Of a DNA stretch of 64,000 nucleotides, positions 35,543 through 44,675 are shown in pieces. The position numbers were made by a program, and so were the translations under genes. The notes beneath the pieces were generated by a model. The model made no database searches. It was given only the letters and a program-made list of their open reading frames with translations, and was not told where the DNA came from. The first letter of the stretch is position 1. Each line of letters begins with the position of its first letter. Origin of the DNA: Ensifer adhaerens (lineage in GTDB: Bacteria; Pseudomonadota; Alphaproteobacteria; Rhizobiales; Rhizobiaceae); NCBI RefSeq assembly GCF_001270265.1, contig NZ_LGAP01000011.1, positions 120,649 to 184,648 on the forward strand. The letters run 5' to 3'.

Positions 35543-36592
35543 ATTGGCGTCGAAAAGATGAATACTGCCGGGTGCAAAGTTCAGTCCGACCCTGTCGCCG
35601 GCTCTTGCCTCCGATCGGCCATTGAAGACCACCGAAAGCTCTGGCGTTGTTGCCATCGTCAGGAAGCATGTTGCCCCGGTCGATTCGACCAGCGCCACTT
35701 GCGCCGAGAGAACACCCTCATCCGCCGCAGCAAGTTCGATATGCTCCGGACGCAAGCCAACGATCAAGGCCTGCCCCGGCTGCACCTCCCGATCGAGGAC
35801 GATCGCTTGTTTGACACCGAGGTCCAGAATGATCGAGCGTCCATCCTGACCACCCACCGCAGGCAAGAAATTCATGGCCGGGGACCCGATGAACCCGGCG
35901 ACGAACTTGTTGCCCGGCTGGTCATAGAGCTCAAGTGGACTGCCCTGTTGTTCGATGACGCCATCGCGCATGATGACGACGTGGTCCGCCATCGTCATAG
36001 CTTCGACCTGGTCATGGGTGACATAGACCGACGTAGCACCCAATCGGTCGTGCAACGCGCGGATTTCTTTGCGCATATGAACGCGAAGTGCGGCATCGAG
36101 ATTGGAAAGCGGCTCGTCGAACAGGAATGCCTTGGGATGACGGATAATCGCCCGGCTCATAGCCACGCGCTGTCGCTGGCCGCCGGAAAGCTCCCGCGGA
36201 TAGCGCCCGAGCAGGTGCGTAAGCCCGGTCACCGCGGCGACTTCGTTCGCAGCCTTCTTGCGTTCGGTCTTGGCAACACCCCTGATGCGCAGGCTGTAGG
36301 TCAGGTTTTCCTCGACCGTCATGTGCGGATAGAGCGCGTATGACTGGAACACCATCGCCACATCGCGCTTGCGCGGTGGTACGGCGTTCATGACCTCGCC
36401 GGCAATCCTCAAGGTGCCGGAGGATATGCTCTCCAGCCCGGCCAGCGACCGCAGCAGCGTCGACTTCCCGCAACCGGAAGGGCCGACGAGCGCAGTGAAG
36501 CTACCCTTGCGGATCGAAAGCTCGATGTCCTTCAGCGCGTGATAGGCACCATAATACTTGTTGACGTTCGTCAGTTCGATCTGGGCGGTCAT
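35519..36592 (-). CDS. Sugar ABC transporter ATPase, CUT1 type (UgpC/MalK-like)
   Basis: 357 residues from the ATG at 36592. Walker A GPSGCGKST (37-45), signature LSGGQRQRVAMSRA, Walker B AFLFDEPLSNLDA, switch His in YVTHDQVEAMTMAD, then a C-terminal TOBE/regulatory domain (VGLRPEHIELAAAD). It energises the two permeases encoded upstream, overlapping the second by four bases (ATGA). It is the last gene of the operon of sugar module 2; its stop codon sits in the loop of an 18-bp hairpin. Confidence 0.92.
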   Translation of the reverse strand: MTAQIELTNVNKYYGAYHALKDIELSIRKGSFTALVGPSGCGKSTLLRSLAGLESISSGTLRIAGEVMNAVPPRKRDVAMVFQSYALYPHMTVEENLTYSLRIRGVAKTERKKAANEVAAVTGLTHLLGRYPRELSGGQRQRVAMSRAIIRHPKAFLFDEPLSNLDAALRVHMRKEIRALHDRLGATSVYVTHDQVEAMTMADHVVIMRDGVIEQQGSPLELYDQPGNKFVAGFIGSPAMNFLPAVGGQDGRSIILDLGVKQAIVLDREVQPGQALIVGLRPEHIELAAADEGVLSAQVALVESTGATCFLTMATTPELSVVFNGRSEARAGDRVGLNFAPGSIHLFDANTERRLPD

Positions 36593-37416
36593 TTGAGCGC
36601 TCCCGAGGTAAGGCCAGAGACGATGCGGCGTTGCAGGAGGACGAAGATGGCGAGGATCGGGGTCACGTAGATCGCCGCGTAGGCCATGATGTTGTTCCAC
36701 TCATTGGTGTTCGGGCCCATGAAGGAATTCAACCCAACACTTGCCGGTTGCAGCTCGACAGCCTGGATCATCGATTTCGAATAGACGAACTCGCCAAAGG
36801 CCTGCATGAAGATCAGGATGGCGCTGACGAGGATACCGTTGCGCGCCAGCGGCAGGATGATGTTGAAGAAAGCGCCGACGCGCGAATTGCCGTCGACAAG
36901 GGCTGCCTCCTCCAATTCCTGCGGCACACTCATGAAGGTCGCCCGCACCAGCACGACGAAGAACGGCATGCTTTTCGCCGCTATCGCCAGGATCACCGCA
37001 AGCCGGGGATAGTTGAGCAGCCCGATCTGGGAGAAACCCACGAAGATCGGCGTTACCATCAGCGATGCCGGAAGCACCTGCAACATGAGAATGAGGAAAA
37101 GCCCGATATCGACCCAGATGTTGCGATAGCGCGCGAGCACGTAGGCGCAACCGACCCCGAGCACGGTGATGACGATGACCGCTCCGCAGGCGATGACCAG
37201 AGAATTCCAGATGTATCGGCCCATGTTCCGGCTTTGCCAGACGTCGCCGAAGATTTGCCATTGGGGATTGGTCGGCCAGAAGGTCGGCGGGGTGGCGAAC
37301 ATCTCCGAACCGGATTTGATCGTGGTGATGTACATCCAGTAGAGCGGGAACAGATAGATACCGGCGAGAACAATTGCGATTACCAGCATCAGCCGGTCAC
37401 GGGATACGGTATTCAT
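36589..37416 (-). CDS. Sugar ABC transporter permease, CUT1 type (MalG/UgpE-like)
   Basis: 275 residues, six predicted membrane helices starting with RLMLVIAIVLAGIYLFPLYW. The cytoplasmic EAA loop reads EEAALVDGNSRVGAFFNIILP. It forms a heterodimer with the permease encoded just upstream, whose stop codon overlaps its ATG (ATGA at 37413-37416). Confidence 0.92.
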   Translation of the reverse strand: MNTVSRDRLMLVIAIVLAGIYLFPLYWMYITTIKSGSEMFATPPTFWPTNPQWQIFGDVWQSRNMGRYIWNSLVIACGAVIVITVLGVGCAYVLARYRNIWVDIGLFLILMLQVLPASLMVTPIFVGFSQIGLLNYPRLAVILAIAAKSMPFFVVLVRATFMSVPQELEEAALVDGNSRVGAFFNIILPLARNGILVSAILIFMQAFGEFVYSKSMIQAVELQPASVGLNSFMGPNTNEWNNIMAYAAIYVTPILAIFVLLQRRIVSGLTSGALK

Positions 37417-38315
37417 CCGCGCACCTCATGCCGTGTAGAGCGCACGTATACGACCGAGGCGACCATCACGAAGACGATCATGATCACGGAAATGGTTGCG
37501 CCCTTTGCGAAGTCGTATTGTCGGAAAGAGAGGTCCCAGGCCCAATATTGCGTGACGTTCGACGCATTGTTCGGCCCTCCCGAGGTGATTGCCGCGAAAA
37601 GATCGAACTGTTGCAGTGTGAAAATGAGCCCCAGCGCGATGATCGCGCCGATGGACGAACGCATCATCGGCAGCGTGATCGTCCAGAATCGTTGCCACAC
37701 ATTGGCGCCGTCCAGCTCGGATGCCTCATAAAGATCCCGCGGAATGGCCGACAGACCAACGGACATCAGGATCATGTTGAACGAAGTGCCGAGCCAGATA
37801 TTGGCGATGATCACGGCCCAGAGGGAAAAGCCGGGGTCCGAGCGCCAGAAGATATTGCCAGCGATGAGACCGGATTCTCGCAGGATGAAGTTGAGCACGC
37901 CGAAGTCGCCGGAGAGGATCCAGTTCCAGATCGCGCCAACGACGAGACCCGGCATCACCCACGACACCAGGAACAGACCACGCAGCCACGATGCGCCCGG
38001 AAAATTCGTCCAGAAGAACAACGCCAGGCCAAAGCCGACGAGAAACTGTCCGGCGATCGAGGCGATGACGAAGGTCGCTGTGTTAGCGAGGATCGGCCAT
38101 GTTTCCGGCTGGGCGAACAGATCCCGGTAATTCTTGAGGCCGACGAAGGGGCGCCAGAAGCTGCCGAGGCTGAACATGTCGACTTCCTGGAAGCTCATGA
38201 CGATGTTGTAGAGTAGCGGCAGCCCGGACAGAGTGAGCAGGAACGCAAGCGGCAGGCTGACAAGACCGATATCGAAGCCGCGACCGTCGATCATGCTGGA
38301 TAAAAATCGTTTCAT
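37413..38315 (-). CDS. Sugar ABC transporter permease, CUT1 type (MalF/UgpA-like)
   Basis: 300 residues from the ATG at 38315, preceded by GCGGAGGAG. Hydrophobic helices begin at LPLAFLLTLSGLPLLYNIVM; the EAA loop is YEASELDGANVWQRFWTITLP. It is the first permease of sugar module 2, separated from the binding-protein gene by 302 bases that contain a rhizobial repeat. Confidence 0.92.
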   Translation of the reverse strand: MKRFLSSMIDGRGFDIGLVSLPLAFLLTLSGLPLLYNIVMSFQEVDMFSLGSFWRPFVGLKNYRDLFAQPETWPILANTATFVIASIAGQFLVGFGLALFFWTNFPGASWLRGLFLVSWVMPGLVVGAIWNWILSGDFGVLNFILRESGLIAGNIFWRSDPGFSLWAVIIANIWLGTSFNMILMSVGLSAIPRDLYEASELDGANVWQRFWTITLPMMRSSIGAIIALGLIFTLQQFDLFAAITSGGPNNASNVTQYWAWDLSFRQYDFAKGATISVIMIVFVMVASVVYVRSTRHEVRG

Positions 38316-38518
38316 GAGCTCCTCCGCCGCCGAGGTCGCAGCCGACATCGGCGGCAAGCGTCTCGACCTGCAAACTAGAACGACCGGACTGGTGCCGACA
38401 GCCGGCATGACTTCCTGGTTTTCCGCTCCAACGTCTGCGTGCGATGGAGCGCCCTTCATGGCAAGGCTGCGAACGCGCTTCAAGGAAAGCCAGAAGCGCT
38501 TCGCCCCTTCAAATGGTC

Positions 38519-38622
38519 TAGAGCGTCTCCGGTTTAGACAGGGTCGCAGAACCGCTCTAGCTCTTTGTTCACGCATCTCCTGACGGAAAATCGCTTCGCA
38601 CTTCTCCTGGAAATGCTTTAGC
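38519..38622. repeat. Rhizobial intergenic mosaic repeat
   Basis: About 100 bases between the binding-protein gene and the first permease gene. It begins AGAGCGTCTCC and contains CGCAGAACCGCTCTAGCTC and GCACTTCTCCTGGAAATGC; AGAGCG/CGCTCT and GCATCTCCTGA/TCCTGGAAATGC are inverted pairs. I recognise it as one of the dispersed intergenic palindromic elements common in Rhizobium and Sinorhizobium. The remaining part of the 302-base gap holds no gene. Confidence 0.6.
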
Positions 38623-39850
38623 CAAGCACCGCCTTTATCTTTTCAGCCGCCTGGTCGAGCGCTTCCTTCGGCGCCATCTGCCCGGTCAAGGCTGCCTGAA
38701 TGGCGTCCTGGATCGCCTTGGAAATCTTCGGCCATTCCGGGTGCGGACCGCGCGGCTTTGCGTATTTGAGCTGCTCGTTGAAGACCTTGAGGGCCGCGTC
38801 CTTGAGCGGCACGCCGGTTTCAGGAATGGCGATGTCGGAGCGGGCCGGCAGTTGGCCGAAGTCCTTGAACATACGGTTGTCCTGGGATGCGAAATATTCG
38901 AGCACCTTGAACGCCTCGGCCGGATGTTGCGTATTGGAGAAAATCGCCCAGTTGAAGTCGCCCATAGCCGAAGAACGCTCAGCCCCAACTTCGGGGACCG
39001 GCAGCAGTGCCACGCCCCAATCAAACTTCGCTTCGGTCACCATGCGGTCTAGCTCCCATGGCCCCGAGATCGCCATGGCGGCGTTGCCTGAATTGAAGGT
39101 GCCGGTCGAATCCCATTGACCGCGCGTCAACGTATCCGGCGAGGCCAGCTTCTCGGTGATGATCGTCTTCCACACGTCGAGCGCCTTGACCGCGCCGTCA
39201 GAATTGATGTGCTCGTAGCTACCGCCAGCCATCTGTGCCCAGGGCAGGAACTGGAAAGTCCCCTCTTCATTGGCCTTGGCCGAGAAGGCGAGACCATAGA
39301 CGTTGGCTGCAGGATCCGTCAGCTTGCGAGCCGCATCGACCAATTCGTCCCAGCTCTGGGGTGGTTTGTCTGGATCAAGGCCCTTCGCCTTGAACATGTC
39401 CTTGTTGTAATAGAGTGCAATCGTGTTGGTTGCCTTCGGCAGGCCGTAGTTCTTGCCGTCCCACATGGTGGAAGCGAGCGGCCCGGGGAAGTAGTTCGAC
39501 GTCTTCACCACCGTCGACTTGGCGATCATATCTGTGAGATCAAGGAAGGCGCCGCGCGACGAAAACAGCGCATGTTCGGGATTATCGATGGCGATGATAT
39601 CCGGCGCTTGGCCGGTCGAATAGGCTCGCATCGCCTCGCTGACGACATCGTCGAACTGGATCTGGCGATATTCGACCTTGATGCCGGTGTTCAGCTTGTT
39701 GAAGTCCGCTATCAAGTTCGGCGCCGGCTGGATGTCGCGATCGAGCGACCAGACGCTGATCGTGACGTCATCGGCCTTGGCCGAGAGACCGAACAAAGAG
39801 ACACCTGCAAGGGCGAGAGCGCCCAGGATTGCGGATCCGCGGATAGCCAT
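38618..39850 (-). CDS. Periplasmic sugar-binding protein, CUT1 type
   Basis: 410 residues; a perfect AAAGGAGGAG lies just upstream of the ATG. Signal peptide [20 protein letters not shown], cut near AKA-DD. SBP_bac_1 fold: [70 protein letters not shown]. It delivers an oligosaccharide, glycoside or polyol to the MalFG-like permeases. Confidence 0.92.
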   Translation of the reverse strand: MAIRGSAILGALALAGVSLFGLSAKADDVTISVWSLDRDIQPAPNLIADFNKLNTGIKVEYRQIQFDDVVSEAMRAYSTGQAPDIIAIDNPEHALFSSRGAFLDLTDMIAKSTVVKTSNYFPGPLASTMWDGKNYGLPKATNTIALYYNKDMFKAKGLDPDKPPQSWDELVDAARKLTDPAANVYGLAFSAKANEEGTFQFLPWAQMAGGSYEHINSDGAVKALDVWKTIITEKLASPDTLTRGQWDSTGTFNSGNAAMAISGPWELDRMVTEAKFDWGVALLPVPEVGAERSSAMGDFNWAIFSNTQHPAEAFKVLEYFASQDNRMFKDFGQLPARSDIAIPETGVPLKDAALKVFNEQLKYAKPRGPHPEWPKISKAIQDAIQAALTGQMAPKEALDQAAEKIKAVLG

Positions 39851-39909
39851 TTTCTCCTCCTTTGGTTATCCCGCAGCCGGCATCCTCCATGCCGGCCGAT
39901 ATGCACGTC

Positions 39910-40812
39910 TCAGACCGGATCGGTGACGAAGTCGCCGCCCCGGCAAGTCTTGAGATAGTTCAGGCCATGGACCTGGCCGGTCATCTCCAATGCGTCGCGG
40001 TAGACCGGATCGTGCCAGCCCTCGATGTCGATCGAGCCTGACCAGCCGGCCAGCCGAAGCTCGGAAATCACGTCGGTCCAATTGGTGTCGCCGAAACCCG
40101 GCGTGCGCATGAAGACGAATTTCTCCTTGCCGAAGATGCCGTGTTCGCGGATGACGTCCCAGCGGATGGAAGCGTCCTTGCCGTGCACGTGGAAGATCTT
40201 TTTCGCCCATTTGCGGATCTGTGGCAGCGGGTCGATCAGATAGACCATCTGATGGCAGGGCTCCCACTCGAGCCCGATGTGGTCGTCCGGCGTCTCGTTG
40301 AAGATCAGTTCCCAGGCATCCGGATTGTGGGCAATGTTCCAGTCGCCGGTCTGCCAGTTCCCGTCCATGGCGCAGTTTTCGAAGGCGATCTTCACACCCT
40401 TGTCGGCGGCGCGTTTTGCCAGCTCGGACCAGATTTCCCTGTAACGCGGCAAGCTGTCGGTCAACGGCTTGCCGCGGATGCGACCGGTGAAACCCGCAAC
40501 GCATGTAGCGCCGAAATGGTGGGCATTGTCGATGCAGTCTCGCCAGCCCTGCAATGTCTGTTCGTCGATCGCGGTCGTCTCAAGCGGGTTCCCGAACATG
40601 CCGAGCGTCGAGATGGTGATGTCGCGGTCGCCGATCGCCTCGACGCAACGTTTGCCAAGTTCGGCAAGATCCTGGCCATTGGTCGTCTGCCAGAAGAACG
40701 GTTCAAAGCTCTCGAAGCCCATTCCGGCAATCTGGTCGATGCGTTTGTCGGCGCCGCCCTTGGTGGCCGAAATCATGGTGCCGATGCGGATGGATTTTGC
40801 AGGGTTCGTCAA
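39910..40812 (-). CDS. Sugar phosphate isomerase/epimerase-like TIM barrel (sugar module 2)
   Basis: 300 residues, xylose-isomerase-like barrel. Likely metal ligands lie in KIAFENCAMDGNW, HIGLEWEPCHQM, HVHGKDASIRWD and SIDIEGWHDPVY. It follows the oxidoreductase gene by only 9 bases, so the two enzymes surely act in one pathway. It is shorter than and clearly distinct from the TIM barrel of module 1. Confidence 0.87.
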   Translation of the reverse strand: MTNPAKSIRIGTMISATKGGADKRIDQIAGMGFESFEPFFWQTTNGQDLAELGKRCVEAIGDRDITISTLGMFGNPLETTAIDEQTLQGWRDCIDNAHHFGATCVAGFTGRIRGKPLTDSLPRYREIWSELAKRAADKGVKIAFENCAMDGNWQTGDWNIAHNPDAWELIFNETPDDHIGLEWEPCHQMVYLIDPLPQIRKWAKKIFHVHGKDASIRWDVIREHGIFGKEKFVFMRTPGFGDTNWTDVISELRLAGWSGSIDIEGWHDPVYRDALEMTGQVHGLNYLKTCRGGDFVTDPV

Positions 40813-40821
40813 GATGGGCTC

Positions 40822-41856
40822 CTAGGCTGCAATGGTGACGCGTTTGCCATTACGAGCGCTGTCGATCGCGCCGAAGACCATGGCAAGGCTCTTGATGTTG
40901 TCGCTGCCGTCCGTCTCCGGCACGGTTCCCGCATCGACCGCACTGATGAAACGCTCGATGACGCTCGCATGACCGTTCGTGTCAGCCCGGTCCTCGGCCT
41001 CGGGCACCACGATCGGCTCGACCGCCCGCAGGAAACCCTCGCGACCCGTGACGACATTGGCCTCGAAGAGCTCGCCGCCATCCCAAAGCAAAGTGCCCTT
41101 TGAACCGGTAATGCGCCACGTGCTTTCCCAGCTGGTGTTGGCGCCTTGCGCACACCAGGATCCGCGATAAGTGAAGGCGACATTGTCGGAAAATTCAAAG
41201 ATCGCATTGGCCGCAGCGCCGTGGCGATACCAGGAGCCTTGCGGATTGTATTCGTGACAATAGACGGCAAGAGGATCCTTGCCTGACATGAAGCGCGCGG
41301 CATCGAAAGTGTGGATGGCCATGTCGAGCAGCAGAACGTTGTCCATCTGCTCGCGGAAGCCGCCGAAGTGCGGGCCGAGGAAGAAATCACAATGCAACGC
41401 CGTCAGTTCGCCAAGGCTGCCGGACTGAATGAGGCGGCGGATACGACGGACACCGTCGATGAAACGTCGATTCTGGACGATCGCATGCACACGTGAAGCG
41501 TCGGCTGCGAGCCGGCGCAGTTCGCGCGCCTCATCGAGCGTGGCGGCCATCGGTTTTTCGCTGAGCACGTGACAACCATGCGCCAGACCGGCTGCCACGA
41601 CCGCGCGCCGCGCGGCCGGAACGACCACGTCAAACAACAGATCGGCCTTGCTCTGGCGAAGGACTGTCGGCAGGTCTGTACCGATGATGATGTCGTGAAG
41701 CTTGAACTCGGCGGCGAGCGCTTGCGCCGTCGCCTGATCGAGATCGACGAGGCCCACGACCTCCACCTTCTCCCTGAGAAAGTCGCTCTCCGTCAGAGCC
41801 TTCAGCCAGCCTTTGGCCATAGCTCCGCACCCACACAAAACGGCCCTGTGTCTCAC
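40822..41856 (-). CDS. Gfo/Idh/MocA-family oxidoreductase (sugar module 2)
   Basis: 344 residues from a GTG at 41856 (VRHRAVLCGCGAMAKGW), chosen for its GGAGGAAA site 6 bases upstream. Rossmann loop CGCGAMAKGW, catalytic-lysine motif SEKPMAATLDEA, then FFLGPHFGGFREQMDNVLLL and DMAIHTFDAARFM. It probably oxidises the imported sugar or glycoside with NAD(P)+. First gene of the leftward operon of sugar module 2. Confidence 0.9.
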   Translation of the reverse strand: MRHRAVLCGCGAMAKGWLKALTESDFLREKVEVVGLVDLDQATAQALAAEFKLHDIIIGTDLPTVLRQSKADLLFDVVVPAARRAVVAAGLAHGCHVLSEKPMAATLDEARELRRLAADASRVHAIVQNRRFIDGVRRIRRLIQSGSLGELTALHCDFFLGPHFGGFREQMDNVLLLDMAIHTFDAARFMSGKDPLAVYCHEYNPQGSWYRHGAAANAIFEFSDNVAFTYRGSWCAQGANTSWESTWRITGSKGTLLWDGGELFEANVVTGREGFLRAVEPIVVPEAEDRADTNGHASVIERFISAVDAGTVPETDGSDNIKSLAMVFGAIDSARNGKRVTIAA

Positions 41857-41902
41857 GTGATTTCCTCCAGAAAACGAAAGCCGCAACTCCTCAATTGGCT
41901 TC

Positions 41903-41916
41903 CGTAAACGTTTACG
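41903..41916. promoter_or_regulatory. LacI-type operator of sugar module 2
   Basis: CGTAAACGTTTACG is a perfect 14-base palindrome with the central CG typical of LacI/GalR-family sites. It lies 47 bases upstream of the oxidoreductase GTG and about 42 bases before the ATG at 41958. The outermost bases differ from the TGTAAA-type boxes of module 1, so the two repressors could tell the sites apart. Confidence 0.75.
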
Positions 41917-41957
41917 ATACTATGCGGCAAGGGGTTTTTGTGTCAAGAGGTGTGAAA

Positions 41958-43010
41958 ATGACCAGTCGCGGGTCTGGGGAGGAACGCGGAAAAATGAAGG
42001 GGATTCGCCAACTTGCCGAACACCTCGATATCTCGATCGGCACGGTCTCCCGCGCGCTGAACGGCAAGCCCGACGTCAACGAAGAGACGCGAAAAAGGGT
42101 GCTTGAGGCGGCGGAATCGCTCGGCTATGTCGCCAACCAATCGGGCCGTGCGCTGAGGAAGGGTACGACGGGCGTCATCGGTTTCATGATGCAGACCGGA
42201 TCCGAAATCACCGGCCAGGGCGACACCTTCTTCATGAGCGTCTTCGACGGTGTACAGACCGTCTTTGCTCGTCACAAGCTCGATCTGGTCGCCCTGCTCT
42301 GCTCCTCGCAGGAGGATCCGAACGACTATTTGAAACGCGTCGTTGCACGTGGATTTGCCGACGGCATCATCCTTTCGGCAACGAGACGCCACGACGCCCG
42401 CTTCGAACTGTTGGCCAAGCGCAAGATCCCGTTCATCACACTGGGGCGAAGCCTGACCGATGTCGGTCAGCCCTGGCTCGATCTGGATTTCGAGGGCATG
42501 GCCGAGGCGTCCATCGATCGGCTCGTTGCCCGCGGTCACAAGCACATCGCCCTTACGCGACCGCATGACGACATGAACCTGGGCTATGTGTTTGAGGATC
42601 AATGCCGGGCGACCCTTGCCCGACACGGGCTTCGCCTCGATGAGCGTCACATTTTTCGTTCAACCCCAAACGAGGCGGGAGGGTACCTAATCGCCCGCGA
42701 ACTGAGCGCGCTTGAGACCCGTCCGACGGCAATCGTGCTCATCAACGAAGCGATCACCGTCGGCCTTTATCGCGGGCTGGTGGAAGCCGGAATAAAACCC
42801 GGGCGAGACATGGCGATCATCGGTCGCCAAAGTCCGCATTCGCAATTCCTATCGCCCCGCCTGACGTCATTCAGCCTGTCGCTACGCGACCTCGGGATTG
42901 CACTTGCCGAATCCCTGCTCGCGACCATGCCGGCTTTTGCCGACATCTACCCGGCGAGACATGCGCGACTGCTCTGGCCCATGGCTCTCGTTCCGGGCGA
43001 AAGCGATTGA
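41958..43010 (+). CDS. LacI-family repressor of sugar module 2
   Basis: 350 residues from the ATG at 41958; an alternative ATG at 41994 (MKGIRQLAEHLDIS) has a GGGGAGG site 12 bases off and would fit the usual LacI N-terminus better. HTH: IRQLAEHLDISIGTVSRALN; hinge and inducer domain follow (VIGFMMQTGSEITGQGDTFF, IILSATRRHDARFELL). Divergent from the module 2 operon, it should bind the palindrome at 41903-41916. Confidence 0.9.
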   Translation: MTSRGSGEERGKMKGIRQLAEHLDISIGTVSRALNGKPDVNEETRKRVLEAAESLGYVANQSGRALRKGTTGVIGFMMQTGSEITGQGDTFFMSVFDGVQTVFARHKLDLVALLCSSQEDPNDYLKRVVARGFADGIILSATRRHDARFELLAKRKIPFITLGRSLTDVGQPWLDLDFEGMAEASIDRLVARGHKHIALTRPHDDMNLGYVFEDQCRATLARHGLRLDERHIFRSTPNEAGGYLIARELSALETRPTAIVLINEAITVGLYRGLVEAGIKPGRDMAIIGRQSPHSQFLSPRLTSFSLSLRDLGIALAESLLATMPAFADIYPARHARLLWPMALVPGESD

Positions 43011-43513
43011 GCAACATTCGATATGTCCAATCAGCAGCCCCGAGAACTGGTTTTTTTGAAGATCTCGAGATGCTCCAGAGCATCGCGAGAAAAGCGCAAT
43101 CTTTTGCGCTGACCTCGCCGCACCATCAGCAGAAACGCACTCTGTGCGGCTATACATCTTCGCCTTGAGCGAATTCGAACCGCTGACACCTATTCCGAAG
43201 CGGTGGAATTGTACAACGAATTCACACTGTTAGCCAGTCGATGTCATACCCCCGGCAAAGAGCTAAGTTTTGTGTATTGTCTCAAGCGAAGGCAGTGCGA
43301 AAAATGGGTCAACTTGCCGTCAACATTCCGATGTTCGAGCAGCTTCCAATCAGCGATGCCTGATCGAACTTTTGGACAAAAAGCTTTCCCAGAAAGCGCA
43401 TAGTGTACTGGCGCCTTGATGGCACGTGGCGGAAAGGCGAATGAGATGGTCCAAAGGCTCGTTCCTACCGCCCGGAGGTACGGTCGATCGACGCCAAGGA
43501 AATCTCTGTCAAC
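43011..43513. other. Stretch without a convincing gene
   Basis: Small hairpins near 43069-43084 (GATGCTC/GAGCATC) and 43094-43111 (AGCGCAA/TTGCGCT) may end the LacI transcript. No open frame here looks like a known protein. Confidence 0.4.
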
Positions 43514-44368
43514 TTAACCCAGCGCTTGGCTCGCCAGCGCGTAGATCCTCGGACGGTCGTTGCGGCTGTCGGCGGGAATCGGCAGTTCACCGAGCCTCAT
43601 CGTCGTGACGGTATCGAATACAGACATGCCGGATCGGTCAACGAACTGGGAGAAAAGACCGTCGTTCTGGCTGGTGTCAAGACGAAGGAAGCGACCAGCA
43701 TGTTCGGCGACCTGAGGTCGGATGACCGCAATCGCATGATGGTCGCTACTGGCGACTACGGGGCCGATTAAATGCCCCCGACCGAAGGGTCTGCACAGGG
43801 AAAATGCCTCGATCCGGTCGTTGCGAAAGAGGCCCAAACCCTTGGAATGAGACAGCAACTTTTCGAGAAGCGGCGTTCGGTCGACGCCATAGGCCTCCTG
43901 ATCGAGCTTACCCAGAGATGGAAGGTCGCCCCGGCTGATTTCCCTTAAAATTGTTTCGTCGGGTGCAAAGGGTGGCGTGTCAGGCGCGACGGCCTCTCCC
44001 TGGCACTGATAGACGGTTTTTTCCGCAACGAACCCAAGGGAACGATATAATCGCCGCGCTGCCCGGGTCGCGTTGAGACGCAAGTTGCACCCGTCCAGAT
44101 GTGTAAAGGCGTGACGCATTAGCCATTGCCCGGTTCCATTGGCCTGCAGGCGTGGGGAGGTAATCACCATCCCTATGGTGGCAAACTTGTCCCCGTGGGG
44201 GAACCACATGGCAGAACCCAGCACGCGGCCGATGCTGTCCATGGCTACGAGACCTTTTCCGACATGGCGCAAGAATTGCCAATCCTCTGCCCGGTGGGGC
44301 CAACCCACCCCGATGGACAAGGCATGCAGTTGATCGATCTCTGCCTCGTTAATATCGGCGATCGTCAT
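43514..44368 (-). CDS. Two-domain GNAT acetyltransferase (paralogue 1)
   Basis: 284 residues from the ATG at 44368. The N-terminal GNAT domain (about 1-130) contains GVGWPHRAEDWQFLRHVGKG, IGMVITSPRLQANGTGQWLM and RLYRSLGFVAEK. A C-terminal YitH-like acetyltransferase/sterol-carrier-like part (about 140-284) contains LDQEAYGVDRTPLLEKLL, CRPFGRGHLIGPVVA and ends RPRIYALASQALG. It is clearly related over its whole length to the protein at 53746-54585 (WPHR-EDW, FGRG-IGPVVA, YALA-QA-G). Probably acetylates an amine substrate of this gene cluster. It is divergent from the ArgE-like gene. Substrate unknown. Confidence 0.82.
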   Translation of the reverse strand: MTIADINEAEIDQLHALSIGVGWPHRAEDWQFLRHVGKGLVAMDSIGRVLGSAMWFPHGDKFATIGMVITSPRLQANGTGQWLMRHAFTHLDGCNLRLNATRAARRLYRSLGFVAEKTVYQCQGEAVAPDTPPFAPDETILREISRGDLPSLGKLDQEAYGVDRTPLLEKLLSHSKGLGLFRNDRIEAFSLCRPFGRGHLIGPVVASSDHHAIAVIRPQVAEHAGRFLRLDTSQNDGLFSQFVDRSGMSVFDTVTTMRLGELPIPADSRNDRPRIYALASQALG

Positions 44369-44675
44369 CTGTATGGAATCGATCACCAGAGACCTGGATG
44401 TCACCCTCAGCGCCCTCAAACTTGCTGTTTGCTCTTCAAACGCAGATAAACCGCATCCTGCAATGTGAGTAACATTGCGAATAGAATGTAAAGCGAAATG
44501 ACCGATAGGAATTGCTCCAGACCACCTGCCATTCGGAACAATACACTGAAAATGGGTGCGTTTTCGGCACGCAATCCCGCAGCACGCCACTAAGCTTTGG
44601 ATCCAACTCCACCCGCCACCTACTCGCGGGAGGCCTACCAATGCTCAGAGAAGCCCTCTAGTTCAGGTTCACATA
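44369..44675. promoter_or_regulatory. Divergent promoter region, GNAT paralogue 1 / ArgE-like gene, with dyad
   Basis: This 307-base stretch between divergent starts has no gene. At 44460-44478 GCAATGT and ACATTGC form a perfect inverted repeat around GAGTA, a typical 19-base operator geometry. It probably controls both directions. It is not the LacI motif found further left. Confidence 0.45.
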
